The notes under the pieces were generated by a model that did no database searches, was not told the origin of the DNA, and saw nothing but the letters and a program-made list of their open reading frames with translations. DNA of 64,000 bases from Glandiceps talaboti (Eukaryota; Hemichordata; Enteropneusta; Spengelidae), in NCBI RefSeq assembly GCF_964340395.1, contig NC_135561.1, positions 16,546,461-16,610,460 on the forward strand, read 5' to 3'. The first letter of the stretch is position 1. The number at the start of each line of letters is the position of its first letter. Shown piece after piece: positions 54,001 to 64,000 of this stretch. The position numbers and the translations under genes are program-made.

Positions 54001-55924
54001 CGTTGAAAAATTAGACATGAACAGATTTAATACTATTATGCGGCTCATACCGAAGTGAAAGGAAGGCCAAATTAAAAAACCTGAAAAGTCCTTATAACGT
54101 TAAGCTTACCTCGTTATATGTTTTCAACTGGATACACGCATCGGCTATTAACTTTCACAACACTCTATAGTTGTCCTCTTCGTCAGGTTAATCTTTCTAG
54201 CTCTGCCGTATGCATCGACTGTGACAGATCAGTGTGTCCTTACACTGTAAGAGTTATGTGTAAGGTCAGCACTACTATGGAGGTACAGGTATATGTCTGT
54301 TTGCTAAACGGATTAGATGAATATGGGTTTTCTATTGAAAGGCGTAATGTGGATAAATAAATATGATGATCACAATGTCAATCTATTGTGACGTTCAGAA
54401 ATATATATATAAATATATATGTTTGTAGATATACTAGTAAAGTATATCATCACCCTTACTAAGCCTGAACACCCCTATAAAATAATGTAACGTCCCGGAT
54501 TTGAGTGGCATTCTTATTCCACTTTATGAAGCACGCGATACGGCATGTTTTTGCCACCATTAATCGTCCTTTCTTCCAAATACTGCAATTCAATTGATTC
54601 CGTGATTTATAACAGGGACGGTTGGCAGTACTGACATAAACCCCGCACAGGCCACGTATCCCTCATCGATGAAGACAAACCACTTTGTTTGCTCAAAGTT
54701 ATGTTTCCTGTTTAGGTCGGGTCACCGTGTAACAGCAAGATACCGCATAAGTTGTAAAAAGAAGTGAAATCTTCGATTTTCTGGTTTAACCATCGCAACA
54801 AAATGACACCGAAAATATATGTCATGTACTCATATTTTAAACGGGCCTCATTATTTTTTACGAAATGCTCGTAAATGTAACACACAAGAGAGTTAACCCG
54901 ATTAAAACAGACTATTACGTGTTTAGATAGTTCTACAATCAGAAAATTGTCAATGAAAAAGAAAGGAAAGAGATATACTGGTTACAGAACATTACAAGTT
55001 TACAAGAATAGTTACGACATCTCTGCTCAATAATCTTGGTGTCCATCCATGCGTTTCTTTCGGCGTAATATTGTATTGAGTCGGTGTCTATATATAGGTT
55101 AACTCGGGTGTAGTATGGCACACCTATATACAAGATTGCGTTAAAATGCATAAAGAACAGCTGTATTAATACGACCTCCACACGAATACCCCATTAAACC
55201 TTCACCAGAGTTTATATTTTGAAGACTCACAGCTTCGTATATTCGTATAGGTAACAAAAAACAATGCCTATCTCCAAGTTCCATCTTTGTTTCCCGACGT
55301 AAAAAATAATTATCTTGTGTCCCCACCGTGCCGACAAAGCTAGCCGACTCTGTACAACGCATAAGTTAGCGATCAAAGTTTCATTTTTTTCCGGTAATAA
55401 ACTACGTTATGCCTCTGTCTTCGCATCTAATTATAACTTTTCAAGAATATCACGAAGTGCTGCGCTGTGTGTTGTTATGACTGGTGGCGATTAATGTAGG
55501 TTAGGGCACGTAGGACAACCATTAGGATTAATGGCCCTATCCACAGATTCAATTCAATAAATGTTCCTTCCAATTGACAACATAGTAGATTACTGCACAC
55601 ATACTGGCGAGGTCATGCGAGGTCAGTCTACTACGTCTTGCCACTTGAGTGCCTCTCTGTTCCACCACGAGGAATATTAACCTTATTCTCAACAACAATT
55701 AATCAACATGCCATGTGTGTGATTATGAACTTGAAGTTAAAACTTATTTCATGTGCATTGTTTTATAATGTAACTTTATCAAAATAAGCCGCCATGTGCT
55801 TATGGGTAAGCAATCTACGTAATTTTTTGAACAACACATTACAATTGCAACCAGAAGAGAACAATCTGAATGTCGTCTGCTTCGCTACAATTCTTACTAA
55901 CATATATTGCTACTGTTTGTCTTT
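51025..55924. other. AT-rich unassigned stretch
   Basis: No frame longer than about 80 codons is present and none is recognisable (for example 54118-54360 plus, 55141-55362 minus). No RNA gene or bounded repeat was seen. Confidence 0.45.
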
Positions 55925-56360
55925 GTCGACATATATCTTACTAAAATGACTACATTTTATTGTCTTAATCGAGATATCTTACTATTAAACATTGCTACAT
56001 TTTATTGTCTTTGTCGACAGATATCTTACTATTGCTACGTTTAATTGTCTTTGTCGACAGATATCTCACCATGGCTACATTTTATTGTCTTTGTCGACAT
56101 ATATCTTACTATTGCTACGTTTAATTGTCTTTGTCGACAGATATCTCACCATGGCTACATTTTATTGTCTTTGTCGACATATATTTTACTATTGCTACGT
56201 TTAATTGTCTTTGTCGACAGATATTCCACGATGGCTAAATTTTATTGTCTTTGTCGACAGATGTCTTACTAACATTGCTACATTTCATTTTCTTTGTCGA
56301 CAGATATCTTACCAACATTGCTAATTTTTTTTGTCTTTGTCGACAAATATCTTACTATAC
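55925..56360 (+). repeat. 40-bp GTCGAC minisatellite with 80-bp higher-order period
   Basis: TTGTCTTTGTCGACAGATAT recurs with exact 40-bp spacing at GTCGAC positions 56013, 56053, 56093, 56133, 56173, 56213 and 56253. Outer units have 42-44-bp spacing. Alternating units differ (CACCATGGCTACATTTTA versus TACTATTGCTACGTTTAA), giving an 80-bp higher-order unit repeated nearly exactly at 56040-56119 and 56120-56199. The open frames across it are repeat artefacts. Confidence 0.92.
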
Positions 56361-56649
56361 TAACACTGTAGTCTGTCGCGACAAAAATTACTATTTGACA
56401 CTTAGTCATCTGATACTTGCTACACGTGATCTTCTGTCACAAAACCCGAAGTGTAATTGTTACACTGGACACGACTAAAATATGTATGTGTCTGTGACAG
56501 TGTTTGTAAACATTAAATTACACCAGGTTATTATCAGATAACAGTTTCTTTACTAATCGCATGTATCCACTGTAATAGTTGTATTGGTATCTCGGGTAGG
56601 TTTGTCTAAAGTCAATGGACATCATAAAAAGTGTCAATTAGGGAGACCT

Positions 56650-56872
56650 TAGTAAGGCCTAAACAAATATTACAACACTGTTCTTCCAATCTGTAATGGT
56701 TGTATATCTGATGGGAAGAAAAACAACAACACAGAAATGGAAAACAATGAAAACCTGAACTAGACACTCGCACAGAAAAAGAGTATGATACAATAAAATA
56801 AAAAATCTACCTACCCCAGCTATTCTAAAATTGAGTGTAATCAGAATCACACATTGTTTTATTAGGCGTAAT
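56650..56872 (+). repeat. Dispersed repeat family A, internally deleted copy
   Basis: It retains both ends (TAAGGCCTAAACAAAT at the left, TTATTAGGCGTAA at the right) and the CCAATCTGTAATGG, TAGACACTCGCAC and CTACCTACCCC blocks. It lacks the left-inner third of the full copy at 5431-5788. Confidence 0.65.
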
Positions 56873-57584
56873 TACAAGGTGGGGAGATCGGGGGAAAATC
56901 AATTCCGGTTTGTTGCATAAAATCGTTAAAATTATTATAATACAATATTGTATAGTGCGATGGCCGTGGTGGGATGTAACAGTAATTGGATGTGGCACTG
57001 TGGCAGCTAACATCACAAATAATTCTAGCGTAGGAAATAGAACGAGTCAAAGTAAAATATGACCCTCCCAAATTACTTTCTAGAATATAGCTATCCTTAC
57101 ATCACAGACGGGATTAGACGAAACTTTACCCTACTGTTGGGGAAATGAATGGCATATTAAATCAGGCAATACTAATTGCTTGCATAAAATAGCTGACCTG
57201 CACGAATCTTTTTCAAAATACAAAATGTTATGTTATTTATGATCGATGGTGATACCTGCATATTTACGTTCTGTAATGTTTGATTGACAATGAAAACGAC
57301 AGGTTGTCAAAGATCCGTGCGCAACGCTTCATTGGCACACACATTAAATCAAATGATAAAGTATACTCGAAGTGTATGAAATCACGTTTCAGATAGCGAT
57401 AGAAACAAACATATGCTGCTTTGCTCTTCAGATTCACGAATAATTGTTGAATGAGCGACCGTGATTTAAGTAGACGGTTGTAATAAAATGTGGTTGAAAT
57501 AAATGCAGTTATACAAGGGTGTGAGAACAGAAGTAAGTTTCGTCTTATAAAAGTAAATTCCTGAATAAACTCCTAAATAAATAA
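56873..57584. other. Unassigned stretch
   Basis: Nothing recognisable was found. Confidence 0.4.
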
Positions 57585-57600
57585 ATTCCTAAAAAACTCC

Positions 57601-57663
<63 letters not shown>

Positions 57664-57675
57664 ATGAATGAATGA
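57585..57675. repeat. (TAAA)n array ending in (TGAA)
   Basis: A TAAA tetranucleotide run of about 80 bp ending AAATGAATGAATGA. Confidence 0.93.
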
Positions 57676-60600
57676 TAAAAAGAAGTTCAAAATCTAGTGT
57701 GACCTATTCGGAAGTTCTTCCTCGTACTTTTAATACAAATATATGTAAGTATTGGCATCATATGTGTACAGAAGCAATTTCATCACATCTTCCATGTTGA
57801 TCGAATATCCAGTCAGGAAAAATAACATTCACTCGGAGTCTTTCTGTATGTGCGGAGACATGCAAGGCAAATAATGATGTATAGTCCCTTTTCACTAGAA
57901 AATGCCCCGAGTCTTTCTAGGCGAGATCTTGTTATCGGTTTGCCCCTAGCCACGGCCTACTTCAACCTTTACAGTAAGTAATGAACTGTCATAAACGAGT
58001 CGATTTTCGTAATGACACAAACTTCGTATGTTCTTATTCTCTCAGTAGAGGGTATAAGTGGTTACAAGAAAGCTCCCATGATCGTTAATATCGTCAGAGT
58101 GATCTAACTATTGTTGTTGGATATTTGTTAAAAGGAACAAAAAGTGACGTCATTAAACTTGTCAAATCTTATTTATATACGTTTACACTATAGTAGTATA
58201 GACACCATGTTTCTCTCTACTCCCACGATATCTTCACCCCAACAAAAGGCGATAAAATTGACGACTGACCAAAATAATGACACACGTAACAGAGGAAGCA
58301 ATTTTCATAGGCCTACTTACAATTTCGAACAAAGTGTGATAGCTAGATGACTTGGAAGGAATGGAAAAAAAACTTCGCTACCTTACCCAATCTAAGAAAA
58401 TTAAAAGGAATATAACATGTGCGCCTAGAGACTCCGACGATGAAAATCGATAAGGTAATATTTAATGGCTTTATTTCCCTCATGACGTAGAAGAGCAACT
58501 ATTGTGTAAAAATATATATATATCTAATCAAGTATACGGAATTCCCAAAGATGATCAACCTTTTTCATTTGACGTGGGGAATCTTTTCAATCAATCCATG
58601 TGGATATATCAGCTACTCAGTTGAAATTTTATATACCATTTAGATGAAGGTGAACTCAGTCTGAAGATGATATAGGTCACTCATTGTGATGTACATCTAC
58701 ACATTGGCTATACATAAGTTAAAATTAAGAGAGAATCCGCCTCGAGGAGGAATTTTACTGAAAATCAAACTTCTCAAATCTCTCTAATCTTTACCATATG
58801 GCAGCCTGCTTCTGGTTCTTTTGAAACTGTAAAAAAAAGTGGCGTCCTCCGTCGTACTTTGAAGGAAAGTGACAATCTGTTATTTTCCTGTAAAGTTAAC
58901 ACAGTGCTCATCAGCCATCTTGGATTCTAAAATGGCGTAAATTTGATCCAGGCTTCCATTTCTGAATCATACATTTTCACGGTGATCAATGATTTTCGAT
59001 CTTGGTTTTTTAACTGAACATGCGTTTGAGATTTCTTCAACAAATAAACAGGAACAAATTAAACAGTTTAAATCCGATGTGCACGTGACATTCTGTATAG
59101 CATTTTCAGTTTAATGAGGTCAGGTGTGATGTTTATTTCATGTTCAAAATATACCCCCAGTCAAAGAATTAAGATATGACAAATTACAGACAGTAATTTA
59201 CACACATGCGAGTTTTTGTGGTACAGTCATCTACACTGCGAGGCAAGATTTAGAGAGCGCATTCGGTGCGTGAATACCGACGGCCAATCATAATGTATCT
59301 ATCTATCTAGAAATCAACTGATTATTTTTTTGAAATCTAATTTCAAAATTTGAATTTGTATTAAACAATCAACATCTAGAATTACATGTGATTTTGTAAT
59401 ATGACTTTTGGGAGCTGATAGCGAATTTCATTTGGCCGTTGTTAGTCACGCACCGTATTCTTGTAATTCGAATTCGTGGACTGCACACATCGTCTCACCT
59501 TCGGCTCGACATGTTATCCATCTGCGATTCATACTCGTACTATTATGCCGTAATTGTAACATTGATGTCGTGGTACTATATTGGGTAGAATAGTAGAACA
59601 GAGCGAAGACACGAATATGAACATTCACTTGATAAACATAATATCAAAATCTATCTTTTAATAAACTCGTCTTGTCTAGACAACTATCAATGGATATGGA
59701 TCTAGGAGATCAGAAATGATATCGTGTTTTTCAAGATATATTTGTTGATGTTTCAAAATATTTGTGAAGCTTAAATGATAATTCTAATGACAATTTGATG
59801 TATTTTAAATTTTGATTTATAGTCCAAGAGGATTGATAACGTCGACGCCAATATTTCAACACTGTAACGAGAATAAACAGATTCAAAACAAATTCACAAA
59901 AAAATTGAGATGCATTCTGATAGCCATTCTAAGTGTCACCAGGGTACAAAGACCTTCATGCAAACAGGACACGTCATCTAATATCGTGCAGTGGCTTTGA
60001 GCCTTTACAGGTTTTCACTCAATTGACGTAGTTTTTTCAAAATAATGGTTGATTGCTTAGAAAAAAGAGAGGCCAATGTCCGCATATTTCATACTTCTGT
60101 CGTGCGTAACTCGACTTGGTTGAATAAACAGACAGCCCAGGGGAACATTTAACCGATTAATTAAAATCATAATACGGCCTCGCATTGTACATGTTGACTG
60201 AATCATGGCTGAATTTTCATATATATATATTGTTAAAATGTCTGGTAAATTGTAGTATGATATTGAGATGAATCTGAATCACCCATGGATGAGACACGTT
60301 TTGGTATTAATAATACATGTAACTAAGGAAGTGAGAAGTGAATAATATCAGGCAAAGTAAACGAAATAAGAAATAAGTTATCCACAAGCGTAAAAATAAT
60401 GGCTGGGAATCGGAATCGAGAGGGAAAGTTTCGACCGTAACATTAACCATTCAAAAATTTGATAACGTTTCAATTCGTAGTTTTCGTTAACTGACTTGGT
60501 TTCGGGTAACAGTATAATGATTAAAATCTACATTAGAAAACAAGCAATTAAATCCAGGAAAGTCGACTCTCATTCTGGGAGTTTACAAATTCATCTAATT

Positions 60601-61089
60601 TGAACTTGGGCTAAGTGTGTCACCCTCCGAAGTGATACACTCCATGAGGAATTGTTGGCATTACAATTAGATCTGGACGCATTCCAAATTGATCGCAAAC
60701 TTCTGCCGGCATGTTCTTCTTATATATACTATTCAACAACCAAATAGGGGTGGCCATCAAGGTTTGGAGTTAGATGGCTGATGCTAGTAAAACCGAAATC
60801 ACGATTCTATGCTTAATACTTTGCTTTCGTTTTCTTGCTATTATCTTAAGCTCATGTAGAATTTTACCTCATTGGCGATTTCTTGGTCGACACCATCGCT
60901 TCTTTTCCACGAGATACAAATTCTATGGGCGTGCGTAAGCATACTTTAATAGTCGACCTTCATATTGATGTTTCAGTTTGATCCCCTGATATACGGTGAA
61001 ATGCTAATGTAGGTCATGGGAACTGGTGTCTCCGTCACAATCATGCCAATGAATGTGTTCTTAGCAATAAAGAAACGTCGGTATTAATG
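57676..61089. other. AT-rich unassigned stretch (outside the family B copy)
   Basis: No gene or RNA is recognised. Overlapping small frames near 59408-59628 on both strands have no known homology. Confidence 0.4.
58735..59035 (+). repeat. Dispersed repeat family B, plus copy
   Basis: It contains AGCCATCTTGGATTCTAAAA followed by TGGCG and, downstream, CACGGTGATCAATG. It is the best match to the minus copy at 24475-24605. Confidence 0.5.
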
Positions 61090-61265
61090 AAATGGCAATC
61101 TAATTAACTTCGGTGTTCTTTCACATTTTGTTCTTATGAATTCAATTGTGTCGAGTTAATTGAAAATGCAATTTAATTAACTCCTTAATGTTCAACCCAC
61201 ATTAAGTGTGTTCTTATAAATTAAAAAAAAGGCAATTTAATTAAAAAAATGAAATCTAATTAAAC
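61090..61265. repeat. Imperfect tandem repeat (GCAATTTAATTAA type)
   Basis: Two to three degenerate units of roughly 80 bp share GGCAATCTAATTAAC / TGCAATTTAATTAAC and GTTCTTATGAATT / GTTCTTATAAATT. Confidence 0.55.
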
Positions 61266-61509
61266 TACTGACGACTATAGTGGGTGCTCACATGGAATAA
61301 TTTGTGATTATACATTGACATTGTTTTGAGTCAAAAACAAACAGAGCTTACTAGTAACTCATTCGAAAATGAAGCTACTTACATAAACGTGTCAAGAAAT
61401 GTCATGAATTAATGTTATTAATCGTCTTTGTGTTATTATTTGGTGATTGTATCTTAATTGCTTTATACTCTCTTTGAGCGAACAAAAAATTGTGTGTTTC
61501 CGATAACAT

Positions 61510-61800
61510 GGCCCCCAACATTATAGGGTAGGTAGGCCAGGATTTGATTTCATTTGATTTCATCTTTACCTTTGTTTTCATTTTTGAAAAATATCGTTTC
61601 AACCCAAAAACAAACGAAATGTCGGGCAGGATACACTTTCTGTGATACTTTGATGAAATGTGTACATAAATCACTTGGGGAAAAATACAGACGTGCTTGA
61701 AGGACAAGAAAACAAACAAATTCTTATCTTTTTGTTTTAAATCTTTGAAAAGTGTTAAGGTCGGCGGTTTAAAGTAGGGTAGGTCGGGTTATTAGAAACA
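61510..61800 (-). repeat. Possible diverged family A copy
   Basis: GGGTAGGTAGGCC at the left and AGGTCGGCGGTTTAAAGTAG plus GGTAGGTCGGG at the right mirror the ends of the 24014-24390 copy. The middle is too diverged to align by eye. Confidence 0.3.
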
Positions 61801-61916
61801 TTTTTTATCGCATTCCTTTGCAATGTGTTGCTTTTATGTATTTGTCCCATGGCTACTTTATATTTATTGTCGCAAAAAGTATTGTCTATTTTGAGACAAT
61901 ACATATATCCTTATTT

Positions 61917-62020
61917 GTTGTGTTGTGTTGTGTTGTGTTGTGTTGTGTTGTGTTGTGTTGTGTTGTACTGTGTTGTGTTGTGTTGTGTTGTGTTGTGTTG
62001 TGCTGTGCTGTGTTGTGGGG
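61917..62020. repeat. (TGTTG)n pentanucleotide array
   Basis: About 100 bp of TGTTG with few interruptions (TGTAC, TGCTG). The same unit forms part of the 50715-51024 block. Confidence 0.95.
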
Positions 62021-63920
62021 TGTCTAATAAATCACGTAGGAGTTATCATTTTAAATACCCTTCATAAACATTGCTAACAAGTAAATAAACATTAAAAAGA
62101 AACAAATGAACCGACGAACAAACAAACAAATCTGGTGAAAACCATCTTATTTAATCTATTCTGCTTGGTTGGTATTGATTTAAATAATGACCTCTGTTTG
62201 AACTTCAGATCGCAAGGTCAAGGTGGGGCCTAAATCCTGTGATCTTGTAGATACAAACCCATGGCTTAGTCCACACGTGGAGGGATTTATAGCTGACAGC
62301 GCAGCTCTACAAGTCTTATGTTACACTACCCTGTTCTCTAAAATGTGAATTTCGTAATTATTTATCCGCGAATACATTGCAAATAATTAAGCCCCCTTTT
62401 ACTTAATAAGTCCGACCGTCAGGTATTAAAGTTTATCATGAACAATTGTTAGTTTCAGCTCTTGGCTATATACACACACCATTTTTTATAGTGAAACTTG
62501 TGTCGATATAGGCAATGAAATATTAATACGTGGTTATAATTTGAAAAAATAGAGAAATGGTGCAAATACCTAATATAGGTATTAAATTTAGACGAACATG
62601 AGCAAAATAATCATTTGTACTATGATTTAGTATGCAAGAACTTATCTAGTCTTGTTTTCAAAAGTAGTAACCAGAGGCGATTCTGAAATGTACAGTCGTG
62701 GAGTAATTATTGCGGTATCATCAAAGAAACGTTGTTATTATGAATAAAATATGTCAAATCTAGTAATATTGGTATTACAAACACTCTTTTTGTAAAATAG
62801 ATATGAGCAGTCCAAAGAATTGCATATCTCGTTGTAACATATTATCAACACATATTCTAATGAATGTTTTCAGATAAGGCATGATCAAAGACGTTAGTAT
62901 GAAAATCAAGCCATATATTTATATCTATGCGGATGAATATGAATTATGAATTATGAATTCAGAACCAAAAGTACTTGTTGTATGCCCTTCGATTTTTTGG
63001 GAATTATCACTAATTACAAGTCAGGCAAATATTATTCACTTGCAAATCCTCAATAACACAGGGGATATTATACCCACAAAACGAAGTTAAATTATTATAC
63101 GGTCAACTTGTTATATTTTCGAAGGCATTCATACTTTTAAGTCTTTTATGCTCCAAAATTGCGGAGAGCTTTCCGTGTCATAAAAGACTAATTCCTCCAT
63201 ACAAAATACCTGCCATCTCGAATTCATACATTGAAACCCTGCTTTTCAGTGGATAATCTGCAAATAGACGGTGGTCGTAAAATGGCTTTTCAAGGCACCG
63301 TCGAGTCAGACACATGTGTAGATTACTGTTCACAAGAAAGTGCATCTCATGTTTGTAATATCCTGTAAAGCTTTGTGCTAAATGCAGTGTTTTCATTAGT
63401 ATTGTAAGGGAGTCACAATCATAAATGATATTATGATAATTAAACATTCAAATGCGACATTTCCCGACGGGTATTTTTTTCGATATATACAGTGCAACAT
63501 TAATAATAAAACTTTTTGTGTATGTCTAATCTGATCCCTAGAGAAGAAAGCAGTATACGTAATTTATCCAAGTTATTACCTGTCTGCACCGTATATGTAA
63601 AATAGCTATGGGTAATTCCTCACTAGATAGTAACCTATACATTCATTGCAATCTGCTCTGTTATCTCCTCTGCACATGTTTTCATTAAAAAACAAGTTAC
63701 TTCACCAATATAAGTATAAGCATGATTCCCATGGTAACGTATTTCATGAAATTTAGATAACAACTTTGATAATAATTCAATCTCCATTTATACATTGGTG
63801 TATATTGCTATGTTTATAAACTAATTCGTTTGACTTTTTACGTTTTAATTTATTTTAATGTTAATATAACGTGATTCCACGGTATTCAGGATTCAAAGAA
63901 CAAAATATATATAAAAGAAA
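62021..63920. other. AT-rich unassigned stretch
   Basis: No gene or structured element was recognised. Confidence 0.4.
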
Positions 63921-64000
63921 CCACCACTAGCAGTGCCAGTACCAGCTCGAGCACCAGTACTACTATTAGCAGCAATATGAGCATTACCACTAGCAGTAGT
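63921..64000. repeat. Degenerate trinucleotide-like repeat at the window edge
   Basis: ACC/AGC/AGT triplets with imperfect order run to the window end. One frame would be serine/threonine-rich, so coding cannot be excluded. A decayed microsatellite is more likely. Confidence 0.4.

Noticed and set aside
55925-56360. CRISPR-like array
   Set aside because: The alternating segments are not unique spacers; they are two recurring variants. This is eukaryotic minisatellite structure.

Overview
This window is AT-rich, repeat-dense metazoan DNA. I found no host gene that I can name. A BEL/Pao LTR retrotransposon, several LINE reverse-transcriptase remnants, cut-and-paste transposon relics and very long composite microsatellites fit a marine invertebrate genome (lancelet, mollusc, hemichordate or similar). 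I cannot fix the phylum from sequence alone.

Region 1 (197-17690) is the most notable structure. Two 259-bp inverted repeats differing at one base begin CACTAGTAG and are flanked by the same 3-bp duplication (TTA). Together they delimit a 17,494-bp CACTA (EnSpm)-type DNA transposon. No transposase is recognisable inside. The interior is a patchwork of decayed LINE fragments, microsatellites, poly-G tracts, non-autonomous transposons with 9-bp target-site duplications (TSDs), and a set of extremely short palindromic insertions (22-34 bp, usually ATAGAC...GTCTAT) flanked by 9-bp direct repeats. A second micro-hairpin type (CTCAGACCAC...) has 7-bp direct repeats. A perfect 66-bp-arm hairpin element (16256-16409) has a 9-bp TSD.

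Region 2 (17694-24960) is AT-rich non-coding DNA. It holds one 426-bp inverted-repeat element and members of two dispersed repeat families. Region 3 (24961-29026) is a BEL/Pao retrotransposon with a 5-bp TSD (ATGGT). Its Gag-protease and integrase frames are well preserved, but reverse transcriptase and RNase H are deleted and the 5' LTR appears reduced to 23 bp, so it is non-autonomous.

Region 4 (29032-64000) is mostly unassigned AT-rich DNA. It is punctuated by long tetra-, penta- and dinucleotide arrays, a 5'-truncated LINE tail (46992-47418), a 40-bp GTCGAC-containing minisatellite with an 80-bp higher-order period (55925-56360), and more copies of the dispersed families. A few stretches look exon-like (15155-15430 minus, 32166-32253 plus), but none can be assigned.

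The elements are layered. Micro-hairpins sit inside a LINE remnant and inside a small DNA transposon, and all of these sit inside the CACTA element. The near-identical CACTA ends suggest that its insertion is young relative to its cargo.
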